Shown here: positions 41,537 through 50,654 of the stretch, piece by piece
Numbering within the stretch: the stretch's first letter is position 1
Layout of the letters: each line of letters starts with the position of its first letter
DNA from: Hyphomicrobiales bacterium
GTDB lineage: Bacteria; Pseudomonadota; Alphaproteobacteria; Rhizobiales; Rhizobiaceae
Length of the DNA: 64,000 nt
Assembly (NCBI GenBank): GCA_900470285.1
Contig: UCAG01000005.1
Span: 124,001-188,000 of the forward strand
Reading direction: 5' to 3'
Notes under the pieces: model-generated
The model's database searches: none
What the model was told of the DNA's origin: nothing
The model's input: only the letters and a program-made list of their open reading frames with translations
Program-made: the position numbers and the translations under genes

Positions 41537-42001
41537 ATGAACTTTCGAATTACAGGACTTTCACCGGAACCGTTTCGTCACCTTTTCGGCCTGCCGGATC
41601 ATGAACTGAAACAACATCGCGCTATACGCGTGATTGCTGAAGACAGAGGTTATCCTGACCGTATTGAGATGTGTGAGGCTGAAACCGGTGAAAGCCTGCT
41701 GCTGCTCAACCATGTATGTCAGAGTGCCGAAACACCCTATTATGCAACTCATGCGATTTATGTTCGTGAAAATGCGGTCAAGGCCTATGACCGGATTAAC
41801 GAGGTTCCCTCAGTCATGCGCACGCGACTCCTGTCTTTGCGGGCCTATAATGCTACAGGCATGATCATAGGAGCTGAAGTTGTGCAAGGCACGGATATTG
41901 AAGCGGCAATTGAACGCCTCTTCAGCGATCAGAACGCCGCCTATATTCATGCGCATAATGCCGGACGCGGCTGTTATTCCGGTCGTATTGACCGCGCCTG
42001 A
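41537..42001 (+). CDS. DUF1203 protein
   Basis: 154 residues matching the DUF1203 pattern: an N-terminal FRITGLSPEPFRHLFGLPD, central GESLLLLNHVCQSAETPYYATHAIYVRE, and the C-terminal AAYIHAHNAGRGCYSGRIDRA. The family is common in proteobacteria; function unknown. CAGGAG precedes the ATG. Monocistronic, with a terminator just after. Confidence 0.9.
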   Translation: MNFRITGLSPEPFRHLFGLPDHELKQHRAIRVIAEDRGYPDRIEMCEAETGESLLLLNHVCQSAETPYYATHAIYVRENAVKAYDRINEVPSVMRTRLLSLRAYNATGMIIGAEVVQGTDIEAAIERLFSDQNAAYIHAHNAGRGCYSGRIDRA

Positions 42002-42010
42002 ACCATACAA

Positions 42011-42038
42011 AAAAGGCTCCGCAAATGCGGAGCCTTTT
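42011..42038. terminator. Bidirectional terminator
   Basis: AAAAGGCTCCGC (42011-42022) and GCGGAGCCTTTT (42027-42038) around AAAT, between convergent DUF1203 and BMP genes. Confidence 0.9.
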
Positions 42039-42058
42039 CATTTCTTCATGCAAGCAGC

Positions 42059-43126
42059 TTATTGCGGCAGCTTGTCGTCAATGCCCTGAACATAGAAGTT
42101 CATGCTGACGATCGCTTTATCATCGGCGGTTTCACCGGCTTTGAGCCATTCAGAACCATCCTGTTTTTTCAACGGACCGGTAAACGGCTTCAGCTCGCCG
42201 GAGGTCAGCTTCTTGATGGTTTCTTCAGCCATTGCTTTCACATCGTCAGGCATATTGGTCAGCGGCGCCATGGCAACCAGACCGGTATTCATGCCGTTGA
42301 ATGTGTCCTGCGACTTCCATGTTCCATCGAGAACAGCCTTGGTACGCTCGATATAATATGGCGACCAATGGTCGATTGTAGCTGTCAGCTGGGTTTCAGG
42401 GCCGAATTTGATCATGTCCGAAGCCTGACCGAATGCCTTGATACCGCGTTCTGCCGCAACCTGAATTGGCGCAGTGGAATCTGTATGCTGGGTGAGAATG
42501 TCAACGCCCTGATCAATCAGCGCCTTGGCAGCATCTGCTTCTTTGCCCGGATCAAACCATGAGTTTGCCCAGATGATCTTGACCTTGAAATCCGGATTAA
42601 CGGACTGCGCGCCGATCATGAAAGAGTTGATAGCCTGCACAACTTCCGGCACCGGCACGGAGCCGATGAAACCAGCCATACCGTTTTTCGACAATTTGGC
42701 AGCAATCTGACCCTGCACATAACGGCCTTCATAGAAGCGCGCATTATAGGCAGATACGTTTTCTGCTGTTTTATAGCCGGTTGCATGTTCAAATTTCACG
42801 TCAGGAAATTTTTTCGCAACTTTGATGGTCGGATCCATATAGCCGAAAGACGTTGTGAAAATCAGCTTATTACCTGCACGCGCCAGACGCTCAATCGAAC
42901 GCTCGGCATCAGCACCTTCCGGCACGCTTTCCAGATAGCTGGTTGTGATCTTATCACCCAGTTCTTTTTCAAGCTCCTTGCGGGCTTCATCATGCTGATA
43001 GGTCCAGCCGAAATCACCCGGAGGGCCAATATAGATAAAGCCGACTTTCAGCTTTTCTTCAGCCATGGCGGTGCCAGCCATGGCAATCGTTGCCGCAGTG
43101 GCAAGAATTGTTAGCGTTTTCTTCAT
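42059..43126 (-). CDS. BMP-family ABC transporter substrate-binding protein
   Basis: 355 residues with signal peptide 1-22 (TLTILATAATIAMAGTAMA). The BMP (PnrA/Med) domain is recognisable from KVGFIYIGPPGDFGWTYQHDEAR, the DAERSIERLARAGNKLIFTTSFGYMD region, FIGSVPVPEV, and FDPGKEADAAKALIDQGVDILTQHTDS. BMP proteins bind nucleosides such as guanosine or inosine. It has no lipobox cysteine, so it is a soluble periplasmic form. Start 43126 has GGAG-containing leader. It is the last gene after ATPase and two permeases. Confidence 0.93.
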   Translation of the reverse strand: MKKTLTILATAATIAMAGTAMAEEKLKVGFIYIGPPGDFGWTYQHDEARKELEKELGDKITTSYLESVPEGADAERSIERLARAGNKLIFTTSFGYMDPTIKVAKKFPDVKFEHATGYKTAENVSAYNARFYEGRYVQGQIAAKLSKNGMAGFIGSVPVPEVVQAINSFMIGAQSVNPDFKVKIIWANSWFDPGKEADAAKALIDQGVDILTQHTDSTAPIQVAAERGIKAFGQASDMIKFGPETQLTATIDHWSPYYIERTKAVLDGTWKSQDTFNGMNTGLVAMAPLTNMPDDVKAMAEETIKKLTSGELKPFTGPLKKQDGSEWLKAGETADDKAIVSMNFYVQGIDDKLPQ

Positions 43127-43181
43127 TGTCCCCGTTCTCCTGTTAAGGTCCGTAATCAAAAAACTGTAAAACGACTTTGTA

Positions 43182-44102
43182 TCAGCGGTCTGGTACAAAT
43201 GGCTTACCGAGCGATGCCGGTGTATTCATCATTGTCAGACGGCGATTACGCGAAATAATCACCAGTACAATGATTGTTGCCAGATATGGCAATGCCGACA
43301 ACAGTTGCGGCGGCAGACCGATGCCGAATGCCTGCGCATGGAGCTGACCGATAGTCACTGCACCAAAAAGATAGGCGCCGATCAGCACGCGCCAAGGCCG
43401 CCATGAAGCAAAAACCACCAGAGCCAGCGCAATCCAGCCACGTCCAGCGGTCATATTTTCCACCCATTGCGGCACATAAACGAGGGAGAGCTGCGCACCG
43501 GCAAGACCGGCACAGGCACCACCGAATAGTACGGCCAGATAACGCGTGCGCACCACATGAATGCCAAGGGCGTGAGCGGAGCCGTGATTGTCGCCGATAG
43601 AGCGCAGTTTCAGCCCTGCCCGTGAGCGGAACAAGAACCAGTTGACGCCAATAACCAGCAGCAATGCGATATAGAAAATCGGATCTTGTCCGAACAGCAA
43701 TTTGCCGATCAGCGGAATGTCGCTCAGATAAGGAATATAGATCGCGCCAAGGCGCACCCCCGGAAGACCGACAAAGCCCTCGCCGATCACTGCCGATGCA
43801 CCCAGCCCGAGAATGGTCAGAGCCAGACCGGTTGCCACCTGATTGGTGACCAGTGTCAGTGTCAGAAAACCGAACAGCAAGGCGCAGGCTGCCCCCGCAA
43901 AAATTGCTGCGATCATGCCGAGCCATGCATTGCCGGTTAAATGAGCGATACCGAAACCGGTGACCGCGCCCATCAGCATCATGCCTTCAACGCCGAGATT
44001 GAGCACACCGGAACGTTCAACGACCAGCTCGCCGATGGCGGCAATCAGTAAAGGCGTGGCTGCTGTTGCAATAGTCAGCATAATTGCCTGTGTCATATCC
44101 AT
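43182..44102 (-). CDS. BMP-type ABC transporter permease (second)
   Basis: 306 residues, hydrophobic, with the BPD_transp_2 pattern (IGELVVERSGVLNLGVEGMMLMGAVTGFG, the EAA-like coupling sequence, and LKLRSIGDNHGSAHALGIHV). It pairs with the permease 4 bp upstream to form the channel of a nucleoside-type importer (YufQ-like). Confidence 0.92.
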   Translation of the reverse strand: MDMTQAIMLTIATAATPLLIAAIGELVVERSGVLNLGVEGMMLMGAVTGFGIAHLTGNAWLGMIAAIFAGAACALLFGFLTLTLVTNQVATGLALTILGLGASAVIGEGFVGLPGVRLGAIYIPYLSDIPLIGKLLFGQDPIFYIALLLVIGVNWFLFRSRAGLKLRSIGDNHGSAHALGIHVVRTRYLAVLFGGACAGLAGAQLSLVYVPQWVENMTAGRGWIALALVVFASWRPWRVLIGAYLFGAVTIGQLHAQAFGIGLPPQLLSALPYLATIIVLVIISRNRRLTMMNTPASLGKPFVPDR

Positions 44103-44105
44103 GGC

Positions 44106-45197
44106 TCAGGCCTCCCCGCGCAGATCATGCTGACTACGACTGACAAAACGAATACGGTAGTGAATGAAAGTATCGCAGGCGAGCACGAAAAACAGGATCA
44201 TCCCCTGAAACACGCGCGCGGATTTTTCTGAGATACCGATAGAAAGCTGTGCCGCCTCACCGCCGAGATAGGACAATGCCAGCACCAGACCGGCCGCAAT
44301 AATGCCCAGCGGATTAAGCCGCCCGAGAAAGGCAACAATAATCGCCGTAAAGCCGTAACCCGGTGTGATGGTTGTACGCAGCTGCCCGATAGCACCGGAC
44401 ACTTCGCTGATACCGGCAAGACCTGCCAGCGCGCCGGAGACCAGAAAGGCAAAGAATGTAATCTTACCTGCGCTGAAACCGGCGAAGCGCGCTGCACGCG
44501 GGCTTTGCCCGACCACCTTGATCTGAAAACCTTTCAGGGTGCTGTGCAACATGAACCACAGCAGGAATGCCGCAATAATGGCGAAGATAAAGCCCCAATG
44601 CGCACGCCCTGCAGCTGACCAGATTTCCGGCAGCACCGCATATTCATGAAACTGACGGCTTTCAGGGAAGTTATTACCTTCCGGATTGCGCCAAGGCCCG
44701 CGCACAAGCCAGTCCAGAAAGAACTGCGCCACATAGACCAGCATCAGGCTGGTCAGGATCGTATTGGCATTAAAACGGGTTTTTAAAAGCGCCGGTATCG
44801 CACCATAAAGCGCGCCGCCAATCATCCCCATCAGCAGCATCAGCGGCAGAACATACCAGCCCTGCACGTCCGGATATAATATCGGCAGGATCGAACCGGT
44901 AATCGCGCCCATGGTCAGCTGACCTTCGGCACCGATATTCCAGTTATTCGACAAATAGCAGACGGAAAGCCCGACAGCGATCAGGATCAGCGGCGCGGCT
45001 TTGACCAGCAATTCATGGATCGACCACATATCCAGCAGCGGCTCAATGAAAAAAGCATGGAGTGCAGCAAATGGATCTTTACCCATTAGCGCAAACAAAA
45101 TGGCGCCGCAAATCATTGCAAGCGCCAGTGCTAACAGCGGAGAAATTGCGCTGAACCAACGTGAGGGTTGTGGTCTTTTAATCAGTTCAATACGCAT
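44106..45197 (-). CDS. BMP-type ABC transporter permease (first)
   Basis: 363 residues with about nine membrane segments. SNNWNIGAEGQLTMGAITGS and FQIKVVGQSPRAARFAGFSAGK are the family motifs. It is YufP-like. Its start touches the stop of the ATPase gene, so it is tightly coupled. Partner of the permease at 43182. Confidence 0.92.
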   Translation of the reverse strand: MRIELIKRPQPSRWFSAISPLLALALAMICGAILFALMGKDPFAALHAFFIEPLLDMWSIHELLVKAAPLILIAVGLSVCYLSNNWNIGAEGQLTMGAITGSILPILYPDVQGWYVLPLMLLMGMIGGALYGAIPALLKTRFNANTILTSLMLVYVAQFFLDWLVRGPWRNPEGNNFPESRQFHEYAVLPEIWSAAGRAHWGFIFAIIAAFLLWFMLHSTLKGFQIKVVGQSPRAARFAGFSAGKITFFAFLVSGALAGLAGISEVSGAIGQLRTTITPGYGFTAIIVAFLGRLNPLGIIAAGLVLALSYLGGEAAQLSIGISEKSARVFQGMILFFVLACDTFIHYRIRFVSRSQHDLRGEA

Positions 45198-46756
45198 CAG
45201 ACTGCCCCACCCATCATCAGGCCGATTTTTTCAGCCGTTACAACATCGCGCGGCATGGCTTCGGATAACTGACCATGATGCATCACTGCGATACGGTCAC
45301 AAATTTCAAATAGTTCATCAAGGTCCTGACTGATGACCAGCACGGCAGAGCCCTGACGTGACAGATCCACCAAAGCCTGACGAATACGCATTGCCGCACC
45401 GGCATCCACGCCCCATGTCGGCTGATTGACGACAAGAACAGACGGATTGCGATCCAGCTCACGGCCGATAATGAATTTCTGCAAATTGCCGCCGGACAAC
45501 GCACCGGCCACCGGATTTTCCGCATTTTTGCGTACATCCATCATCGCATTGATGCGTTTGGCAGCGGAAGACAATGCAGATTGCGAAATGATTTTGAGCC
45601 AGCCGCCCTTCAGAAACATTTTTGCATCGGTACGGTAACGCGACAGAAACAGATTATCCGTCAGCGGCAGTTCCGGCACGGCGCCATGCCCCAGACGTTC
45701 TTCCGGCACAAAACCTGCACCCAGCATCCGGCGTTGCGTGATACCGGCGAGACCCGCCTGCTGCCCGCGAATACGGATGGTCGATGCCTGATCCTGCCGC
45801 AACTCGCCGGATACAGCTTCAAAAAACTCGCTCTGACCGTTACCGGCAACGCCGGCAATGCCCACGACCTCACCGGCAGCTACATTCAGAGAAATATTGC
45901 GTAATGCTGTTGAGAACGGTCCGCGCGGTGCCTGTGAAAGCCCGTCAATCTCCAGTAATGCCGCCCGTTCCGCTGGCTGCAACTCAGCTTTCGGACGTTC
46001 AACCAGTGCCACATCCTCACCGACCATCATACGGGCAAGTGACGCCGCTGTTTCCTGCGAAGGCGTGCAATGAGACACGACTTTGCCATGGCGCAGCACA
46101 GTTGCACGATCGCAAATCTGTTTCACCTCTTCCAGCCGATGGCTGATATAGAGAATGGATTTGCCTTCGCTTTTCAGGCGATTGAGCGTAATAAACAGCT
46201 TGTCCGCTTCCTGCGGGGTCAAAACTGATGTCGGCTCATCGAGAATAATAAGCTGCGGCTCCTGCAACAGGCAGCGAATAATTTCGATGCGCTGGCGCTC
46301 CCCAACCGACAAATCGCCGACAAGCGCATTGGTATCAACCGGCAGGCCGTATGTCTCACCGATCTGCGATGCTTTTTGCGCAACTTCATTGAGGGAGAGA
46401 CCTGCATCCAGTGACAGCGCGATATTTTCTGCAGCGGTCAGACTGTCAAACAGAGAGAAATGCTGAAAAACCATACCAATGCCAAGCTTGCGGGCATAGG
46501 CCGGATTATTCATGCGGACTTTGCGTCCCTTCCAGAAAATCTCGCCGTCCTGCGGCTGTAAAGAGCCGAACAGCATTTTAACAAGCGTGGATTTTCCTGC
46601 GCCGTTTTCCCCCAGCAGCGCATGAATTTCGCCATGTTCAATCGTCAGATCAATCTGGTCACATGCTTTCAGCGCACCAAACTGTTTGGTTAAACGCCGT
46701 ACATCCAGTAATTGCTCAGCCAGTAATTGTTGAGGTTTTGCGGAAGGTTCTGTCAT
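45197..46756 (-). CDS. BMP-type ABC transporter ATP-binding protein (two ABC domains)
   Basis: 519 residues with two ABC cassettes, as in YufO/simple-sugar-type importers. The first has Walker A GENGAGKST, signature LSVGERQR and Walker B LIILDEPTS. The second is degenerate in Walker A (GVAGNGQSE) but has LSGGNLQK and VLVVNQPTWG. Start 46756 has AGGGG 4 nt upstream. It heads a four-gene operon and supplies energy for import of a nucleoside-like substrate. A purine substrate is plausible but not proven. Confidence 0.93.
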   Translation of the reverse strand: MTEPSAKPQQLLAEQLLDVRRLTKQFGALKACDQIDLTIEHGEIHALLGENGAGKSTLVKMLFGSLQPQDGEIFWKGRKVRMNNPAYARKLGIGMVFQHFSLFDSLTAAENIALSLDAGLSLNEVAQKASQIGETYGLPVDTNALVGDLSVGERQRIEIIRCLLQEPQLIILDEPTSVLTPQEADKLFITLNRLKSEGKSILYISHRLEEVKQICDRATVLRHGKVVSHCTPSQETAASLARMMVGEDVALVERPKAELQPAERAALLEIDGLSQAPRGPFSTALRNISLNVAAGEVVGIAGVAGNGQSEFFEAVSGELRQDQASTIRIRGQQAGLAGITQRRMLGAGFVPEERLGHGAVPELPLTDNLFLSRYRTDAKMFLKGGWLKIISQSALSSAAKRINAMMDVRKNAENPVAGALSGGNLQKFIIGRELDRNPSVLVVNQPTWGVDAGAAMRIRQALVDLSRQGSAVLVISQDLDELFEICDRIAVMHHGQLSEAMPRDVVTAEKIGLMMGGAV

Positions 46757-46868
46757 GTGTCCCCTAGACATTTCTTCCGCCCACCTTATGCCATAGTCAA
46801 AAAAATAGGGAAGCCGAAAAGTAATTTATAACAATTCTATGAACACTTTTTGCAAGATACATAAAGAA

Positions 46869-46908
46869 ATTCCGGCGAAATCAGATTTCGCCGGAATATT
46901 ATTTTTAA
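46869..46908. terminator. Terminator hairpin after the quinone oxidoreductase gene
   Basis: ATTCCGGCGAAAT pairs with ATTTCGCCGGAAT (13-bp stem) followed by ATTATTTTT on the plus strand; the minus-strand side has AATTTCTTT. It lies between qor and the ABC ATPase gene. Confidence 0.65.
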
Positions 46909-46923
46909 AATCAGGGAATGATT

Positions 46924-47898
46924 TTACGGGATCAGTATCGTTGTGCCGGTGGTTTTGCGTGCCTCAAGATCACGCTGCGCCTGTGCTGCATCCCGCAATG
47001 CATAGGTCTGATTGACATTGATTTTGACTGCACCGCTGGCAACCACATCAAACAGCGCCTGCGCCGCACGTTCCAGCTCTTCCCTTGTCGCAATATAAGT
47101 GCCAAGTGTCGGACGCGTTGCATAAAGCGAACCATATTGATTGAGCAGCGCCAATTCGAATGGCGGCACCGGTCCCGATGCATTGCCATAGCTGACAAAT
47201 AAGCCGCGCGGTTGCAGAACTTGCAGCGATGCCGGGAATGTATCTTTACCGACACTATCATAAACGACCGGCAGGCCTTTGCCGCCGGTGATTTCCTTCA
47301 CCTTGTCGACGAAATTATCTTCACGATAATTGATAACATGGTCATAGCCGAGAGACAGCGCCAGATCGATTTTCTCCTGCGATCCGGCAGTACCGATGAC
47401 CGTTGCGCCGAGATGTTTCGCCCACTGACCGGCAATCTGTCCCACGCCGCCAGCGGCAGCATGGATCAGAATCGTATCGCCCTTCTGCACCTTGTAGGTC
47501 AGGTTAATCAGATAATAGGCTGTCATGCCTTTCAGCATCATTGAAGCGGCAAGGCGCAAATCCATATTATCCGGCACTTTAACCAGACGATCCGCAGCAA
47601 TCAGCCGTTCATCCGCATAGGAGCCCATAGCACCTGTATAGGCCACACGGTCACCAACTTTAACATTGGTAACGCCCTCACCAACAGCGACGACTGTGCC
47701 TGCACCTTCCTGCCCCGGAATGAAAGGCAGTTGCGGCGCTTTATAAAGACCGGTGCGGAAATAGACATCAATAAAATTCAATCCGACCGCTTCATGGCGG
47801 ATACGCGCTTCACCTGCTTTGGGCTGACCAAGTTCGACCTGTTCATATTTCAGAACATCCGCACCACCGGTTTCACGGATCAGAATTGCATTTATCAT
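46924..47898 (-). CDS. qor: NADPH:quinone oxidoreductase (MDR, zeta-crystallin type)
   Basis: 324 residues. The MDR N-terminal domain has VGLNFIDVYFRTGLY and PGQEGAGTVVAVGEGV; the Rossmann domain has the AAAGGVGQIAGQWAKHLGATVIGT motif at about 150-172. It lacks the zinc-binding residues of alcohol dehydrogenases, typical of QOR. The product reduces quinones, using NADPH. It lies 15 bp downstream of pcs on the same strand, a possible two-gene unit. Confidence 0.92.
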   Translation of the reverse strand: MINAILIRETGGADVLKYEQVELGQPKAGEARIRHEAVGLNFIDVYFRTGLYKAPQLPFIPGQEGAGTVVAVGEGVTNVKVGDRVAYTGAMGSYADERLIAADRLVKVPDNMDLRLAASMMLKGMTAYYLINLTYKVQKGDTILIHAAAGGVGQIAGQWAKHLGATVIGTAGSQEKIDLALSLGYDHVINYREDNFVDKVKEITGGKGLPVVYDSVGKDTFPASLQVLQPRGLFVSYGNASGPVPPFELALLNQYGSLYATRPTLGTYIATREELERAAQALFDVVASGAVKINVNQTYALRDAAQAQRDLEARKTTGTTILIP

Positions 47899-47913
47899 TG
47901 TCAGAATTCCCTG

Positions 47914-48666
47914 TTATTTCGCAGCAGTTTTAAGACCGAGATCAGGCAGGAACTGCATCACGATACCAATGCAGTAGAGATAAATACCGGTAACGGAAAT
48001 ACCGATACGTACCCAGAGCGGGGCATCCATCTGATAGAAAATGCCCGCCACGCCGAAAACACACCACAGCAAAAAAATCGTGAGATTGAGCGGGCGCAGC
48101 CGCACCACGCGCACCGGATGCAGAAAATTCAGCGGTATGAAAGACAGGATCGCGGAAACGACTACAACTGCAAAGGCTGTCCATTCGCCCGGACCAACGA
48201 TGAACAAGGTGAAGACCACCATATTCCAGACCACAGGGAAACCCTTGAAGAAGTTTTCTTTGGTTTTCATGCCGGTATCGGCATAATAAATCGCACTGCT
48301 GATAACAATGATAGCGCCGGACAGGAATGACAGGCCGTGCCCCATGAATCCGCTCTGATAGAGTGCAAATGCAGGGATCAGCACATAAGTGACATAATCG
48401 ATGATATTATCGAGAAGTTCACCCGACCAGTTTGGCAGCACATATTTCACTTCCAGCTTGCGGGCGATCGGCCCGTCAATGCCATCGACGAAAAGTGCCA
48501 GCCCGAGCCAGAGAAACATTGCAGTCCAGTTTTCTTCACTGGCAGCAACCAGTGACAAGAAAGCCAGAAAGGAGCCGGAAGCCGTTAACAGGTGAACAGA
48601 AAAAGCCCTGACCTGAGGCAGAGTGACTTTTTTAGCTTTCAGTTTGTCTGTCAGTTTCGCTTTCAA
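47914..48666 (-). CDS. pcs: Phosphatidylcholine synthase
   Basis: 250-residue integral membrane enzyme of the CDP-alcohol phosphotransferase family. The motif DGIDGPIARKLEVK followed by SGELLDNIIDYVTYVLIP shows the family's catalytic acidic residues, arranged as in rhizobial/Brucella Pcs. It condenses CDP-diacylglycerol with choline to phosphatidylcholine. About eight membrane segments are visible. Its presence supports the Brucellaceae/rhizobial assignment. Confidence 0.95.
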   Translation of the reverse strand: MKAKLTDKLKAKKVTLPQVRAFSVHLLTASGSFLAFLSLVAASEENWTAMFLWLGLALFVDGIDGPIARKLEVKYVLPNWSGELLDNIIDYVTYVLIPAFALYQSGFMGHGLSFLSGAIIVISSAIYYADTGMKTKENFFKGFPVVWNMVVFTLFIVGPGEWTAFAVVVVSAILSFIPLNFLHPVRVVRLRPLNLTIFLLWCVFGVAGIFYQMDAPLWVRIGISVTGIYLYCIGIVMQFLPDLGLKTAAK

Positions 48667-48968
48667 GATCTTTGCCGATTCTGTTACAAAAAATTAATGA
48701 ATTATCAGTCCTGACAGCTTTTGTCGAAAAACACTAAAAGTGCAAGAAAAGCTGACTTGAAAAACAGACAAAATGTCGCTCATCCAAAGAAGTTACCTGC
48801 TATAAGTGACTATCTCCGCTCTAAGCATATGTTTTTAGTGTCGTAACGGTGACTTATGGCCTAAAAGAATGAGCAGGATAATCTGCTTATGATTTTTAAG
48901 ATTTAGCAGGCTAATTCCGGCGATTTGACTGTTTGATTCACAAAAGCCGGAAAACAAAGAGGTGCATT
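48667..48968. other. 302-bp divergent gap between pcs and the hydroxylase gene
   Basis: I see no gene, RNA or strong palindrome here. It is AT-rich and must hold the pcs and hydroxylase promoters. A GAGGTG ribosome site ends it at the hydroxylase start. Confidence 0.5.
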
Positions 48969-50240
48969 ATGTCAGGCTCCGTTCATTCATCCGAGTTCGC
49001 TTCAGCACGCATTGTTGTGAGCGGCAGCGGCCCTGCAGGTATGATTGCGGCACTGGCAATGGCGCAAGCGGGCTATGATATTCTGCTCGCGGGACCGGTA
49101 AGCGATCAGGATGACCGGCGCACCACAGCATTAATGATGCCTGCCATTGAATATCTCGACAGTCTCGGTGTGTGGCAAACCATCCGTCCGGATACAGCAG
49201 CTCTCGCCTCCATGCGTATTGTTGACGGCACCCGCAGACTGATCCGAAGCCCTGCGGTGACATTCCGCGCTTCAGAAATCGGAACGGAAGCTTTCGGCTA
49301 TAATATCCCAAATCTGGTGCTGAACCGTGCATTGCATGAGGCAGTAACCGCGCATCCGCGCATTGCGCGCAACTTCAACAATGCCACCGCCTATCAGCAT
49401 AATGCAGACAGTATTTCTGTCACTTTCAGCGACGGACAGGTTGTAACCACACCATTGGTCGTGGCTGCTGACGGCCGCAATAGCTCAGCGCGTGATGCAG
49501 CCGGTATTCAAACCCGCCGCTGGCGCTATCCGCAAACGGCAGTTGTGTGCTCCTTTAGTCATAAAGTGCCGCATCAGAATATTTCGACCGAGTTCCACAC
49601 CGAGGACGGTCCTTTCACACAAGTGCCGCTGCCCGGCAATCGCTCCAGCCTTGTCTGGGTTGCCAATCCGCGCCATGCTGAAAAGCTGATGGCGCTCGAC
49701 AGCGAACAGCTCGCCCGTGAAATTGAAACTAAAATGCAGTCTATGTTGGGTGAAATCACGGTTGATACCAAACAGCAGGCATGGCCGCTCTCCGGTCTGG
49801 TGCCGCTGAAATTTGCTGCCAAGCGCACCATTCTGATCGGCGAAGCAGCGCATGTTTTCCCGCCAATCGGCGCTCAAGGTTTGAACCTCGGCACCCGCGA
49901 TGTGGAAACACTGATCTCCGCTCTGAACAAAGATAAGCAGGATGCCGGTTCTGACCGCGTGATCCGCGCCTACGACAGCGGCCGCCGCCCTGATATTCTG
50001 GCACGTACCGGCTCGGTCGATGTGTTGAACCGCACGCTGCTGTCAGACTTCCTGCCAGCGCAGATCATTCGCGGCACGGGACTGGAAATCCTGCGTGTTG
50101 TGCCGCCGCTGCGTGCTTTCTTCATGCGTGAGGGGTTGCGTCCCGGTGGCGGTTTCAAAGCCCTGCTACCGTCTTTCACCGCAGCGAATAAGAAGACGAC
50201 ACTGCCAACTGTCACGCCACATCACGACGGATCACAATGA
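48969..50240 (+). CDS. UbiH/UbiF-type FAD-dependent monooxygenase
   Basis: 423 residues from ATG 48969 (GAGGTG upstream). FAD motifs: an N-terminal GSGPAGMIAALAMAQAGYDI (Rossmann), central VAADGRNSSARDAAGI (DG motif), and LIGEAAHVFPPIGAQGLNLGTRDVETL (GD-like motif). This is the ubiquinone-hydroxylase family, acting on C5, C6 or C1 of the quinone ring. The exact position cannot be read from sequence. It overlaps hspQ by 4 bp, forming a small operon. Confidence 0.88.
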   Translation: MSGSVHSSEFASARIVVSGSGPAGMIAALAMAQAGYDILLAGPVSDQDDRRTTALMMPAIEYLDSLGVWQTIRPDTAALASMRIVDGTRRLIRSPAVTFRASEIGTEAFGYNIPNLVLNRALHEAVTAHPRIARNFNNATAYQHNADSISVTFSDGQVVTTPLVVAADGRNSSARDAAGIQTRRWRYPQTAVVCSFSHKVPHQNISTEFHTEDGPFTQVPLPGNRSSLVWVANPRHAEKLMALDSEQLAREIETKMQSMLGEITVDTKQQAWPLSGLVPLKFAAKRTILIGEAAHVFPPIGAQGLNLGTRDVETLISALNKDKQDAGSDRVIRAYDSGRRPDILARTGSVDVLNRTLLSDFLPAQIIRGTGLEILRVVPPLRAFFMREGLRPGGGFKALLPSFTAANKKTTLPTVTPHHDGSQ

Positions 50241-50575
50241 GTGCTTTTGAAGTAAAATATGCACGTTTCCAGATCGGACAGGTGGTGCGCCACCGCCTGT
50301 TACCGTTTCGCGGTATCATTTTCGACGTTGATCCGGAATTCGCCAATACGGAAGAATGGTACATGTCCATTCCTGAAGCCTCGCGTCCGAAACGTGAGCA
50401 GCCGTTTTATCATGTGCTGGCAGAGAATGAGGAAACGGATTACGTAGCCTATGTTTCGGAGCAAAATCTGGAAGAAGATGAAAGCGGCGAACCGCTGCGC
50501 CACCCGCAGATCAGCGACTATTTTGACATCGACAGCCACGGCGAATATCGCTTTAAAGCCGCACCATTGAATTAA
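50237..50575 (+). CDS. hspQ: Heat shock protein HspQ
   Basis: 112 residues with the YccV/HspQ signature (KYARFQIGQVVRHRLLPFRGIIFDVDPEFANTEEWY ... PFYHVLAENEETDYVAYVSEQNL). HspQ is a small heat-shock factor that stimulates Lon-dependent degradation in enterics. It is translationally coupled to the hydroxylase gene by ATGA overlap. The bidirectional hairpin after it separates it from thrS. Confidence 0.93.
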   Translation: MSAFEVKYARFQIGQVVRHRLLPFRGIIFDVDPEFANTEEWYMSIPEASRPKREQPFYHVLAENEETDYVAYVSEQNLEEDESGEPLRHPQISDYFDIDSHGEYRFKAAPLN

Positions 50576-50618
50576 ATTTATACATTAAATTTTTATTATA
50601 AAATATTGATAATTATGA

Positions 50619-50646
50619 AAAAGGCCGGATTGCTCCGGCCTTTTCT
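50619..50646. terminator. Bidirectional terminator between hspQ and thrS
   Basis: GGCCGGA (50623-50629) and TCCGGCC (50634-50640) around TTGC, flanked by AAAA and TTTT on both sides. Serves the convergent genes. Confidence 0.9.
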
Positions 50647-50654
50647 TATTTTAA